Shown: positions 47,046 through 59,677 of the stretch, one piece after another | Numbering within the stretch: the stretch's first letter is position 1 | How the letters are laid out: every line of letters starts with the position of its first letter | NCBI GenBank assembly: GCA_028023455.1 | Contig: JAQFVV010012509.1 | Location: forward strand, 556,001-620,000 | Reading direction: 5' to 3' | Source: Epiperipatus broadwayi | Taxonomy: Eukaryota; Onychophora; Udeonychophora; Euonychophora; Peripatidae | DNA: 64,000 bases | The notes under the pieces: model-generated | What the model was told of the DNA's origin: nothing | Database searches by the model: none | Seen by the model: only the letters and a program-made list of their open reading frames with translations | Made by a program: the position numbers and the translations under genes

Positions 47046-47966
47046 TATTCATGTTCAGATACACATTAATCAACATTATAGCAACCCATTTATGGATATA
47101 ATTGTTATCAAACATATGTACTTTATATAATCAATAATTGCTTTACCTTGTTTGTTACATTGAACACTTTGTAATTCTCAATGGGTAAGTGTACCCAAAA
47201 AATTTTGTAATCTTTTTACTAATAAAGGTTACTTTTGAAAGTAAAACAATAATTATAGCACATATATATTTTTGATAAATAAGCAACATATTCTACTGTT
47301 GCAATAAAAGACACAGAAAAAGTGAATTCACTTTCTAACAATGTAACCAATTGCATTTCTTTCTCCTTTGTCCTAAAAGAGTAAAGAAAATCAATTCAAA
47401 TAAACTTCGTCAATTACGATCATCTATGATATAAATATTGAAATAAATTTAAGATTTGAGTTAGTCGTGTAAAAAAAAAGTCATATTTTTTTAAATAAAA
47501 CAATAATTAACTATTATTAATTTAGACTTTTTTTTAGGTCATAACTTGGTATATAATATACTGGAAGGAATTTTATTTGTAATTTTCCATTTTATTTAAT
47601 TTTAAACAATTAAAACAATTCACCCTCTTATTACATTTTTTTCATTATTTCAAAACAAAAATTTCATTTAGACTTAAAGCAAATATCATTAAAATACGTT
47701 TTTAAATGTGATTTCTTAAATTTAAAAATTATAATAATGGCCATTATTAATTCATATCAATTTGTAAATATATATTTTTAAAACATATATTTTTGAAGAG
47801 AATATCAGTTATAAATATGGAGAATTAATTTAACCATCACCCAAAGTCTCACATTAAGAAAAATACTTTGTAAATCTATGCATAAAATAGATATGAATTT
47901 ATCGTTTGTTTTTTTAAAATTTGCATTAAACTATGATAATCATGTGAATTTAACTCAGCAGCTTAC

Positions 47967-48007
47967 CCTCAAATAATGGATTTGCCTTTACTACAATATA
48001 ATCAGAT
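47967..48007 (-). CDS. candidate small exon of gene A
   Basis: The minus frame reads SDYIVVKANPLFE and ends GAGG|GTAAGC, a strong donor, in phase +1 as the exon at 46196 requires. Two acceptors are possible: TCAG before 48007 (41 nt, needs two bases) or TGTAG before 47990 (24 nt, needs one base). The shorter form fits the phase of the exon candidate at 48298-48209. Confidence 0.38.
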
Positions 48008-48208
48008 CTGATTTAAATTTTCAATAAAACAAACCAATGAAATAAGAATAAAAAGAAATAAATAGCCAATGTCATAAATATGCTAATTGGAAATTTATAT
48101 CAGTGAATCTAATCATTTCCAGTAAGGATGGAGATCTCAATAAAATATTGAGGCCCATTTGAGAGGGAAATTGATAACTTTCAGATGTTTAAACATTGGA
48201 TAACTGAC

Positions 48209-48298
48209 AGATGTTGAAAGGTAGTATTTCATTGTCCACGATATTGTAGAATGCAGTGTTGCATGCGCAAGATTGAATCAGGCAGTCCATCACCATAC
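48209..48298 (-). CDS. candidate exon of gene A, or the mature part of a small secreted peptide
   Basis: On minus a very strong acceptor (a T-rich tract ending TTTTGTGCAG) precedes GT plus MVMDCLIQSCACNTAFYNIV and then DNEILPFNI. A possible donor ATCT|GTCAGT ends it in phase +1. The DNA is much less AT-rich than its surroundings and holds three Cys in nine residues. Alternatively, reading through the T-rich tract gives a 57-codon ORF from 48362 to 48189: MFGKKMLTIFLLTLFFFAFC resembles a signal peptide, followed by a mature chain with four Cys. Both readings use the same frame. I favour the exon, because the T tract looks like a splice acceptor. Confidence 0.4.
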
Positions 48299-48507
48299 CT
48301 GCACAAAAGGCAAAAAAAAAAAGGGTCAAAAGGAAAATTGTTAGCATTTTCTTTCCAAACATATTAATGACTAGACTTTGCACACTTCACCAACTGTAAC
48401 TGAGATGAACTGTTATAATGAAACATTTCTGTATATGAAATACTGTATATATATATATTGAATTATAAATATGTGTAATTATAAATTTATTAAACGCACA
48501 TTGATTA

Positions 48508-48604
48508 CGTAAGTAATATTTACTGAGGCTGTAACCTCGAGAATATGCATGTAAAATGTGATAGTAGGGACCTCTACAGGTGTTTAGCCACAAGCTTATG
48601 CTGT
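48508..48604 (-). repeat. dispersed repeat F, copy 2
   Basis: Reverse complement of 14207-14306, with the blocks AAGCTTGTGGCTAA, CCTGTAGAGGTCCCTA and GAGGTTACAGCCT. Nothing else is known of it. Confidence 0.65.
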
Positions 48605-49225
48605 AATAAATATCTTAATATTCATGATTAGGGTTTTGTCTTATTCTAAAATGTCTAGGAATATTAGTCTTGATCATGCCTCAGTATAAACACAATACTT
48701 AGTCTTAACAATAATAATAAAATTTTATTAAAAACTTAATTATTTTTATTTACAAATGAGTATATATTATAATAGTGCAAGTAACTGCATATCTTTACTT
48801 TCTCAAAGTATTAGTATCTGAACTCAGTTAGAAGATCATCATCTCTTAGATTAATATAATTTTTATGTTAGACTAATTTTGTGAAACCAATGTAATAATT
48901 AAATCTAGCTACTAAAACTATCTGATGAACATTGATTTAAAATGGGATTAAAAATTATATAACATTTGTTGTCTTTGTGTTTCAATTATGAGCCACTTTA
49001 ATTAATTATCTACAAGTTTAGTATTATAAATCATTTTTTCTGTAGGAAACATTTTATTTATAATATATCCCACCTGTATAATTATTTTTTAATAAATAAA
49101 ATAAATTAAAATTTTTACAACCAATTCCTTTTCCTAGTAAACAATTATGAAGCATGAAAAATAAAGAAAGATTGTACTATGTGGAGAAATTATTGGAAAC
49201 AAAATATTTTGTAATTTCTAATTTA
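48605..49225. other. AT-rich non-coding
   Basis: Nothing recognised. Confidence 0.4.
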
Positions 49226-49227
49226 CC

Positions 49228-49250
49228 CCCTTTTAAAGAAAAAAAAAATA

Positions 49251-49324
<74 letters not shown>

Positions 49325-49430
49325 CTATAAACAAAAAAAAAAAAATTTATACTACACCACCTCCTTTTAAAAGGAAAAATTTTTTTAATAAAAAAGAAAA
49401 AAAAAAAAACCCTACAAAAAACAACAATTT
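49228..49430. repeat. extreme poly-A low-complexity tract
   Basis: About 80 nearly uninterrupted A residues (49248-49321) lie within 200 bp of A-rich sequence. TTTTAAAG/CTTTTAAAAGG-like words stand on both sides. No retroelement body that ends in this tail was recognised. The frame on minus is only a poly-Phe artefact. Confidence 0.8.
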
Positions 49431-50146
49431 TTTTACACAAATATATAAGTTATTTTAACATTTTATTTAAGCAAGGATTTAAATGTTCTAATTTATCATT
49501 AACAAAATATTTTCTATTATTGTTTTAACATATTTATGTTAAAACAGGCAGACTTTGGGAAGAAGTTTTCAAAGAGAATAATTTCTTATAATCAGAACAG
49601 AATGGATTAATTTGTTGAAAGACTCTAATTTACAAATGTATCAAAAATCTCCACTAAAATGGCCAACAGATGACTTAATAAAGTCTCATCCTCCCCAGTG
49701 ATAATTTATTTCAGGAGAAAAAGACTGGATTAATTTTTAAAACAATAGATAGACTACACTTAATAGGATTTTCATTCATTTTTTTTTCTTTTGTTATCTG
49801 AATTTTGATGAGTTGAAAAGAAACTTATAATCTCTGATAACAAAAAGCAAAAATTGTGAATGAAATTTATGAAGTGGATATAATCTTGTTGTTGTTTTAA
49901 AGATCATTTCAAAAATTTTCAAGAACACATGAGATATAAGATTTCATCTGGGAGGGGGAGGGGAGTTTTAAAAAAAACTTGGAGCAAACTTAATCCATTT
50001 TGTTCTATTAGAAATTCTCTTCAACAAGAACTTTTATATAGTGTTCCAAAACTTGTTTTAATTAAACTGAACTTTTAATCATAAAAATCTTTGCTATATC
50101 AGATATATATATATTGTTGGACAAAATACTGAGAACAACTGTGATC
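49431..50146. other. AT-rich non-coding
   Basis: Nothing recognised; a G-rich patch (GGGAGGGGGAGGGG) at about 49951-49964. Confidence 0.4.
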
Positions 50147-50154
50147 ATTTACAT

Positions 50155-52569
50155 CAATGTTTCCCAAACTTTCAACACCCTTGTATCTCTTTAATAATTT
50201 TCATAATACTAAGTACTCCTTGTCAAAAAATTGCTTTTATTCATAATAAAATATAAATAAGTTATTCTATAAATACAATTTATTAAGATCAATGAGAAGG
50301 ATGAAATTGTTTATGTTGAGATGACAGATTATCATAATTTGGTCCCCTGGTTGTTAATTTTAATCTAAGATCGGGTTCTACATCCAAAAGTATGTTCCTT
50401 TTTTTTTTATTTAATGTCTACAAATTTTGAAAAAGCAACCTCACATAGATATGAAGTTGGAAAAAGTAAAATGTATTTCAAGACTTTTTGCGTTAAACTC
50501 GGACACGCATGTTGCATTTGCAACCAGAATGATGTTAAAGTACACTCACTGAGTTTATTTTTCAAGAATCTGTCTGAATTTCAACAATTTCTCTTCTTCT
50601 GCATGTGATAAACCTTCTGGCATAGATGCTGTATTAATGTTAAATGAAAATCTTATCTATTCAATATTTTATTTAAATCAGGAAAATAGTTTTTCAAGCC
50701 CATTTGTAAACTCTCTAAGTATCAGCATCTATTTTAATATTCGAATTTGTTATAAATTCAAAAAGAGAAGGAAATGAGTCCACTTCTCCATTGCCAACTC
50801 TCTTCTTCCATAAATTTAGTTTTGCCATAGTAGCATTCACTTTATCTTGAACATGAAACAATGAAATTTCTTTTCCTTGCAACGATAAGTTGAGGCAATT
50901 TAAAACAGATAATATATCTGCTAAGTATACTAATTTACAAAGCCATTACCAGTCATATAAACAGTTTCTCAGATCAAGTCTATCATTAAGAAAAATCTGA
51001 ACTTCATGTCTAAGTTCAAATAATTGGTTTAAAATTTCACCTTGAAATAATCAACGAACATTGGTATGAAAAAGAAGCTGAGTATGACTACCCATTTCTT
51101 CATACATTTGTGAAAAAAGTCTTGCATTCAGATGATGGCCTTTAATGTAGTTAATAATTTTCATGCTTTTATCCAGAACTCTCTGTAAATGAGTGGGCAT
51201 CTTATGTGTTGCCAAAAACTCTCTGTGTATGCAACAATGTGTGGATATGACATTTGAGGCAATGTTCTGAATTCTTATAACAAGTCATTTCTTTTGACAA
51301 TTATTTTTTGCTCCATCTGTGCTTATTCCAACACATCTATTCCAATCAATTTTGTTCTCTTTCATAAATTTATTAATAACATAAAAAATATCTTCTCCTG
51401 TTGTATGACCTAATAAAGGCTGGAAAAATAAAAAGTCATCATGAATTTCTTAATCCTTTTTTGTATCTAAGAAATGCCATAAGATTTGCAATAACAGTGG
51501 ATTCATCAATGTATAGTGCATAATAATGACTTTGACAAATATCAAATAATAACATCTATTTTACATTATTTAGACATGTCAATGATTCATTGATGAACTG
51601 AATTATTTAAGAGGGAAAGTTGGTCAAAAATTTGTTTAGCTCTATCTCCTATTATTACTTCTGCCATTATCTTAGCTGCAGGCTTGATTAAAGTTTCGCC
51701 AATTGTCTCTGCTGCACTACATCTCACAATTAAAAGTGATACACGATATGAAGCTGTTTGGATTTTTTGATTGTCACTTCCTTTCAAATCCCGCATTACT
51801 TTTTGAGACAGATTTAAATCCTTAAATTTATTTTCAAAAAAATTGATGGTATATCTTTGTATTGATTATGGTTTGTCTCAGAATGGCACTTTAAGTTGGA
51901 TGGTTTCTTGCTTTCATTTGTTAGATTTTCAAAACAAATGATACAATGTGAAATATCCTCTTTTCATCTCCAATCCATGAGAATCCAAATTTAAGATATT
52001 CTTTATCGTACTTGTGAGTGTTCCTTGCTTTATTTTAACAGGTTTTTTCAAAATTGTAAGTGGTTCATCATCGTTAATTTCATTACTTTCTTTTTGTTGA
52101 TTGTTACTATTATTTGGTTTAGAAGTTCCAAATTTCGACTAGTAATCTATAATCTTAAATGTTAGGAATAAAAATTATACTTTGTAAAAATAATCAAAAT
52201 CAATGAGACTTACTAAAAAAATAATAAACCTTTCCAGTAGCAAAATCGCACGAAAGCTAAAAGTACGCAGACACACGATGTAACAGTTCAATGTGTATGT
52301 GAATGAGTATTGTATGTAACACATTATCTGAGACATAGACTGGTGGAATACACAGAATCAAAGTGGTTGTTGACGCCATGGTTACACATACAAAACTACA
52401 CATACACAATACTAATAAGTAAAAAAGTTTTTTTATTTTTATATACTTATAATAAAAAACAGTAAACTGCTTGTTGCACCAGATGCAGTCAAAGTTCGGT
52501 GCTGCATATACTCCACTAAGCTCTTTGCATACCCCTAAGGGTATGCATACCCCATTTTGGGAAACACTG
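50155..52569 (-). mobile_element. complete-length hAT transposon (ZBED5-like), 2415 bp
   Basis: The left end CAATGTTTCCCAAA (50155) and the complement of the right end CAGTGTTTCCCAAA (to 52569) are inverted repeats. ATTTACAT (50147-50154) and ATTTATAT (52570-52577) form an 8-bp target duplication with one difference. Near the right end an internal palindrome (TATGCATACCCC with its inverse, about 52528-52553) is typical of subterminal hAT sequence. The transposase on minus is broken. Size and ends show the whole element is present. Confidence 0.88.
50640..52045 (-). pseudogene. hAT transposase, ZBED5-like, broken
   Basis: Minus order: EYLKFGFSWIGDEKR (about 52010, start of the BED finger region); ASYRVSLLIVRCSAAETIGE then TLIKPAAKIMAEVIIGDRAK (51750-51620, an open segment of 69 codons from 51796); LGHTTGEDIFYVINKF and CVGISTDGAKNN (about 51410-51300, holding the second catalytic Asp); HREFLATHKMPTHLQRVLDK, MKIINYIKGHHLNARLFSQM (51215-51110); NDRLDLRN and LADILSVLNCLNLSLQGKEI (50990-50870). 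This is the typical course of ZBED5-type proteins. It contains several frameshifts and stops. The first catalytic Asp region reads ALYIDESTVI, so key acidic residues persist in pieces. Confidence 0.85.
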
Positions 52570-52689
52570 ATTTATATCAATTGTTCATAGAGTAAAAATA
52601 TATACATTCACACATATTGGTGTAAGACCAGATTAGAATCAAAATTAAGCAATTAATTTCTTTTGTGTAATAAACATTTCTTTGAGAAA

Positions 52690-53860
52690 TGATCATTATT
52701 TAAAGATCTCTCTGCAGCATTAATGCTAATTATGATAGATGCTCTTGTTCAGTGGCATTTCGGGCATGATTTTTAATTCTACTCGAAGCTGAAAATGATT
52801 TTTCTATAAATACATTTGTGGAAGGAGTAGTTAAAATTAAGATACAAAGAAATACTATTTGTAGAAATAATAGATTAAAATTTATAATATTGATATTTTA
52901 AAGACATTAATTAATGTTCTTTTTTTTTTTTTAAAAAAAAAAAAAGAATTGTCTAAATTATAAATACTTCTTAATCCATTTTTTAATCTTAAAAAATCAA
53001 AATAGTTACAAAAATATATCTTTAGATAATTTGTGTCAATAACTTCGCGATATTTCTGAATTAATCGATTAAAAAAAAAAAAAAAGGAAATGTGACAGAG
53101 ACAGACTGTACACAATTTATCTATTTGTGAGAAAGATGATCTAAATTTTTTGAAAAAGCCTTCTCTAGTTGCTTTTTAGATCACTTGTATTTTCAGTTCT
53201 AATTCTTTTTCTCCAATAGAATATTTATAAAAACATTTAATTTGACTTTCCTTGGTAATTTTTGGAAGACCGTGTTTACAAGTAATTGTTTTTAAACTCA
53301 TTTATTTTTAGTAAACCATTTAGTTTTACTTTGTTAAATAATATATATATATTAAAACAAAACAACAGCTGAAATCATTTAATTATGTTAAGTAGTCTGC
53401 TAAATGTCTCCATGTCTCATATGTTAGAGTTTTCTAAAATTGTTTTAAACATTGTCATTAATTTTTCCCAGCATTTAAAAAATTTTTGAGTAATTCTTCC
53501 ATCTTAAAATCATCTCATTGTACTTAGAGATGGCAATCTTTTAATTTTTTTATTTAATTCATTAATATATTTTGTGAAACTGCTAACAAAGGATGCTACA
53601 AATTTCAATGTTTTAATGAAGATCTTACATTCTTTGAGTATGAATTTTCAAGAACTTGAGACAAAATAAGATTTGATCTCTGAACATAACAATGAATAAA
53701 AAGAATTTCTAAACATTGCTACTTTACCTTTGCTTGCCTTAGAAAATGATCTGGACATTACAACTGTATCATCACAAGTTTAGACAATTAGTTTTTCTTT
53801 ACAATCACATTTTTTAAAAGTTGAAATACATATAATAAGTAAAACACTTCTTATTTCATT
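52690..53860 (-). pseudogene. second hAT remnant (ZMYM1/TTF-like)
   Basis: Minus-strand pieces in order: TCDDTVVMSRSFS (about 53795-53757), which resembles the YDGA.VMSG box; SNLILSQVLENSYSKNVRSS (about 53660-53615), which resembles the LNLVLS... helix; and KSFSASSRIKNHARNATEQE followed by HLS.LAL (52825-52745), the C-terminal dimerisation motif (ERSFS.L..IK..LR..T.Q.RL..LAL). The order fits ZMYM1/TTF-type hAT transposases, a lineage distinct from the two ZBED-like elements. No ends were identified. It starts 120 bp beyond the target duplication of the neighbouring hAT element. Confidence 0.62.
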
Positions 53861-54160
53861 ATGGATATAATTAAAAAAAAGTCTTTTTGACAGAAACTAT
53901 TAAATTGTTATGTATTACATTCAAAACTTTCAAAAATATTCTAGCAGAATCTAAATGTCATGAAAACAGATAACAAATACATAATATTAGCATAGTTTCT
54001 CCTAAATGATCTTATTGATAAAAAACCAAATTTCCAATATTTGTTACAGAAAAGTTTGTTTTAGCACATAGGCATATGCGGCGCAACTGTTCCCAAAAGC
54101 TATAAAGTGTTATTACAAAATAGACAATAATAAAAAAAATCAGTTCTAATATATATATAT
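53861..54160. other. possible 5' extension of the hAT remnant
   Basis: Frames are too decayed to read; the N-terminal part of the ZMYM1-like remnant is expected here. Confidence 0.3.
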
Positions 54161-54169
54161 AAATGTAAT

Positions 54170-55060
54170 AATGCTCAAGGCTAAATGGGTTTGTAAGTAA
54201 TTATTAAGAGCCAGTCACCCAATATCAAACAATTAACAATTTCAAACTGTTGATTGTTATTGGGATTGTCTAAGTGTTTATGGCTTTTAATGATATATAT
54301 AATATGAAGCAAAGAGTATATTGAAATACGTGTACTACTCTTATATTATTTTTATAAATATTTTTAATAATACTTGGATAATTAATAGCCAATTTACTGT
54401 ATTGCACAATTCATTCAGGGCATGTGACAAAATATTATAGAAGCTAATATGATTATCTTTAAACTGTTACCTAGCATATTGGTTCTACTTTGACAAAATA
54501 CTGTATATGCTATTATGTACATCTTTGAACTACTGTTATGTATCAGCTTAAAATTTCATAACTCCCTATAATTATGTGGCTATATTTCAAAAATTGATTC
54601 TATTAGTGCTTATGTAAATGACAGAGAAAGATAATGCATCAGTGTTAGAAAACATAGGACCCTTTATTTTGAAAGCAATCAGTAAACACACAAATTAGTA
54701 ATTTTTTAGGAAAATAATAAAGAAAATTTATAAATGATTATATATTTATTATAACTTTATCTCCAAAATGCTATAAAAATAATCATAACAGATAATATCA
54801 ACTTTTCATACATTATTTAAGAATGATACCAAAGTTTTTATAATATTCAACTCCTGTGGTGAATGTAGATTTGATGATTGTTATCTATATTGGTATTGTC
54901 TAAGTGTTGACTGGTTTCTAATGGTTAATTAATATTTTGTAGCTGTACTAAAATTATGGCTTTTCTGCCATTACATTTCATTGTAAGTAGCCAATCTGAT
55001 TGAAATATATATATTTTCCACTAGTTGGACAAATTGTAAATTATAATTCATCTGATTATA
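54170..55060. repeat. diverged tandem and spaced duplications
   Basis: About 54424-54490 and 54492-54555 are similar in tandem (TGACAAAATAYT, CTTTRAACT...TGTTA). The phrase GGGATTGTCTAAGTGTT near 54262 returns as GGTATTGTCTAAGTGTT near 54890. This looks like an old minisatellite or duplicated repeat; no coding content. Confidence 0.5.
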
Positions 55061-56780
55061 CAACATGCATCTCTGAATTATTTTTATTTTTCATAACGTG
55101 TTTTGTATAATAGAGGATTTATATTGTAACCTTACAAAATAATAAAGCACACATAAAATATAACCTTACACATAGATCATAATAACAAACAAAAATATAA
55201 TGTGGCCAAAATATAATAGAAGGTTATATGAAAACTGGATGACTACATATGCATGAGCAAATTTAGGAGAAGGTCACAAAGTTCATTAACAATCTTATAT
55301 TACATTAACCTTTCATCTCATATCTAATATAAAATAAAGTACATTGATTAAAATAACTTCAAAAATCTAAAATAAAAATATTAAAAGATAGATTTAACAT
55401 GTAATTCTACTAGATAGTTAATAATCAGAAAGGCATCTATCTATGAAATAAGTATGGAATTATAATTATGAGTTAGATGATAAATGAATAAAAATGTAGA
55501 AAATTAAATAGGTGATGAAGAACAAATAATAATTAACTAATGCAAATGAATGGACTTAAGAGTGAGGAGAAAAGAAAGGAAATGTGTTAGGGTGATGAAT
55601 AGTTAAGGTGATGATAGAATAAGGATCAATGGAGGATGAATCAATTATGATAGTGACTTAAAATGAAATGAGAATAAAAATAAATAAAGTAAAATATAGA
55701 TGAGCTATGATAACAATGTTGGTGATGAAGAATGGGATACTGAACTGTTAAATTAATATTATATCAAACAAATGCAAGATAATAATGAAATAAAGGCAAG
55801 GGGTTTTAAGCTTGACTAATAAAAAAAAATTAACTACTAAATTAACATGGGTTATAAGTTTTAAATTAGAGAGCTAAACTTACATTTTGAAATTTAACTG
55901 AATCAACTAAACAATAAGAATAAACATAAAAGATCAAGGCAAGACATAACAAATAACTGAAGAAATGAGAAACTAACAATAAAGTCAAAGTTAAAACTCT
56001 TAATCGATAACTTACTTTTCTCAGAGTTCAAATAATTTGAAATGTTACTATTTTAAAAGTATATTTGGATCAGTAAGAAGGATTTTCTACTATCCAAATA
56101 TAGCAAACAAAGATAGCTCATAATGCTTAAATGGAATTAGTAAAGAATATTTAACTATTCCAATGGCAATAATAAGAATAAACTTTACATTTTATGATAT
56201 ATTATTAATAATAAAGTAAATATAATAATATTTTACAAACTAACTTTTATTTAATGGCCATGGATAATATGATCAGGATCAGTGAATGATGTATCTAATA
56301 ATTTATAAAAAAGGTTATTCCAAAAACTAAATATTTAATCCTTAAAATATTATTTGAAAAGAGTATATATACTTAAGATAAACAGTGTTTTGATTAATAA
56401 GTAGTAACATTTTATATACTCTAAATATAAGAGCCTGGCAAAACTTATTTCTGATATGCTAATGCATAATACAATCAATCATATTAACTGATGATGATGA
56501 TGATAATAATAATAATGTGTTGGTAGCAATAACAATATGGATAGTGTTTAGCAATAAGGCCACAAACAAGTGGATATATTTTCAAAACAAGTTTATTTAC
56601 ACTACTTACACATTTATAAAATAATAACAAAAAGAAAACATTTATATTCTTGGTCAATTATGAATAAAAACTACACAGAACAAGATTTAGTTACATAATT
56701 ATATAATTAAGGGAAGATCTCTTTGGATCTCTTTACAATTTTAATAGATTATCATCTTTTAATTAATTTATATTTACATC
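55061..56780. other. AT-rich non-coding with purine-rich tract and microsatellite
   Basis: 55430-55830 is purine-rich on plus with recurrent GATGA words. 56491-56516 is (GATGAT)n passing into (AAT)n. No gene recognised. Confidence 0.45.
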
Positions 56781-56789
56781 TATTCTTTC

Positions 56790-57118
56790 AAGTATAAAGG
56801 ATTTGAACTCAGATTTTCAAACACCCTTCAACTATCCACACTATCTCATACAACTGATACACATGACCACACACATGTAGAAAAGATTAATAATCACCAA
56901 TATACGTATTTCAGGCTAAACCAGCACTCATCAGTTGGTCCAGACTATCATACTCTCACACATATATATAATCAATGCTCAGTTTATATTAAGATAGCAA
57001 ATCTTCATACTTTAATGGACAGGCTTCAATCTACTGCAACCTCCAACTTTTCAGCCATCCATATCATTGAAAATCTGATTATGAAAACTCAAATCCCATG
57101 CTAATGCCAATATTATTA
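56790..57118 (-). repeat. hammerhead-bearing repeat, fullest copy
   Basis: The most complete member, read on minus. The 5' region (57118-56960) includes GATGGCTGAAAAGTTGG and AATATAAACTGAGCATTGAT. The ribozyme is at 56948-56891: TAGTCTGGACCAA, CTGATGA, stem II GTGCTGGTTTAGCCT, GAAA, short stem III TACGTA, then TATTGGTGATTA. The 3' region ends with GAGTTCAAATCC (about 56800), a B-box-like word. Cleavage would be after the A before TTGG. Stem III is very short, which in known type I examples favours action as a dimer. Confidence 0.82.
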
Positions 57119-59279
57119 TCTATTCTTTCAATTGAGTTTATTTTAACTTACTACCCTCTTTATATTTTACTTATTTATTAAGAATGATTTTACGAAACTT
57201 ATTCATTTAAAATAGATACAGATAAATCCAAAAATTCCTATTCGATGGTTAATAAGCTACCAATATTATATTAGATAAGATAACATAGTGGATATTCTTA
57301 AAATATAATAATTTATGCTACAATATATTAATGAAACTACAGACTTCCTATTTTATTCATCTATTTAGGATACTGGACAGTCAACACTACTTTGAAAGTC
57401 AATACTACTATTGTCTTGCATTTCAATCATTAATTTCATATTATAGGACTCTCCCAACACTAATGAAAACATCAGCATTCTAAACTACTTTAGTATAAAT
57501 AATAAACAACAAAGATTAATGATATAGATGAAATCACCTTGAATAGATGAGCACTAGATAAAAGTCTAATATAAAATAACTTTTGACAAGTATTATTTTT
57601 TATCATCGTTTGCTTAATTAATGTTAAGTGCAGTTTACAATTTTAGATATTATCTTTCAGGAACGATTCTGCTGCTATCAATACTAAATTGTTAAAACTT
57701 CAGAATATGGAATATAGTAAAACATGCAATATATCCAGAGATATAATGAGGTTGAGCTAAGGCAAAAAAAGAATGAACAATAATCTAGACCATGGTCATT
57801 TCATGACTGCAAATGGTCTGAAATCCTGGTGTCACTTTTGGAGCACCTTTACGGACATGAAAAAGGAAGGAGTAGTCAATCCCTTATCTAAATTACTATA
57901 TGAATACACTATGAGAATATGGATTTAATCTGTTTAAAAGCTCTATGGGTATCATTCACGATTCACCCATGATGATCATTTCTATCCTCACTTAGGTCAG
58001 GGTAAGAGAATAAGTACCCTTACCATGATGTAACATGGATATACTCCATATTCCAAATATTATACATGTATCATCATAATCATTCAACATGATAACAAAC
58101 AAATACATGTAAATTACAATTATCAATATCAATTCGAGAATGATCCACAACACTAATTGTCATTAGTTGTAAATTAATTATGTATTACATATAAAATACA
58201 ATATCAAATGCACTTAAATTGACTAGAATTGGATATTACCCTTTTATTACCATTCGACAATTGCAGCTTTTACCAACAAGAAAGAAAAATATTAAGATAA
58301 AATCATAATAATTGAACAAAATTTAATGATTTATTATGAGAAATTTTACCCTTTTACCTGTGATCATATTTAAAATATGAACAAAATTTATACTAAATAA
58401 GATTACCTTTACTTTTTTTATATATTAAACAAGCTTATATTCACGTTACTGGTTTTATTTTCTACGTAGATTACATCTGTAATGCAAACATACATAATGT
58501 TACAATACAATACATGTTAAACTAATAATAATAAACTATCATTATCTATGCTTTTTTTTTCACATTTCTTCTTGTGAAACAAAGAGAAAACAAAATTTGG
58601 ATTACAATCATTTGAAATCTGCAACATTATTTAATTTATGAACATTTTCTACCATTTTAAAATTACCCTAATTATTTTCTATCATCTCATTTCTTCCTTT
58701 GTCAGTATGGCAAATATTTGTTTTCTTCTTTTACATCTAATAAGTAGATTACCTGAAGATATTAGTGTTTACTTTTAAACTTTTACTAGACAATAATCAG
58801 AACATTTATTCTTTACAGGTATCACTATGGCTTTTATTATCTTTACAGAAATTAGAGAGAACTCCTATGACATAAATATACTTCATACTTATTCATTAAT
58901 AATCCTGGTACATTGTTGGATGCTTAAATGATTGCAGTTTCTTCTGTTAACTTTAAATGCTTTGATATGCTGGAAATTAAGAAGTTGAAAATAAACATTG
59001 CATGATGGAACTATTTAATAAATAGTATATTATAAATTTGATAATTTCCATGTGGTTAACACAGTAATTAATACATTAGAAATTAAGTTAACATTTAATT
59101 CAATATTGATGAAATGCTATAATTCAATTTAATAAATGTGCTAATTCCACTTATTCAGTGGGATTCTAATGTCATATCCAGTTTTAGGTCAACACAAATT
59201 TAAGGTAATATAAGAAAAAGTTTAATGTCAAGAAATTTAACAAAATATTTTGAAAACTTTAGTAATGCATTATACTCAC
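57119..59279. other. AT-rich sequence, presumably intron of gene A
   Basis: 57770-58040 is less AT-rich (GGTGTCACTTTTGGAGCACC) but matches nothing recognised. The rest shows no signal. Confidence 0.4.
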
Positions 59280-59319
59280 TTATAACTGATAAATTAGGTG
59301 GGTATAGAATATTGTTGTC
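59280..59319 (-). CDS. candidate small exon of gene A
   Basis: On minus, AATTTAAG precedes GACAACAAT; the phase-0 reading DNNILYPPNLSVI plus one base ends at the donor ATAA|GTGAGT. It starts in phase 0, as the exon at 59754-59678 ends, and leaves one base, as the exon at 48298 requires. Short, so individually weak. Confidence 0.35.
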
Positions 59320-59677
59320 CTTAAATTAATTGCAACAACATACTTTTAGTTTTTCTTAAATTACTTTCTTCACATATGTTGCAGTTTTTATAAAACAATG
59401 GAAATTGTTGGTATTTAGATTTAACTTCAAATAATATTTCACCTTAGTAAAAACATATCATAAGTGTCTTATAAATTTAAATATCAATAAAATAAATTAA
59501 ATATCTCTTATCATAGGCCGATTCTTTTAAATTTATTTTCCAATTCAACGTACAAAATAGTTTTCTCCTTTCCCTTCCTATTGTTATTCCAAATTTACTG
59601 CAACTGTATCTCTAATGCATTTTATAAATACTATAGTTAAAACATTTATGAAATAAATAGCAAAATTACATACTTAC

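Noticed and set aside
49177-49440. Minus-strand frame of 87 codons
   Set aside because: It is a poly-Phe translation of the poly-A tract.
52882-53115. Minus-strand frame with Phe and Lys runs
   Set aside because: Consists of A and T homopolymers between hAT remnant motifs; not a separate gene.
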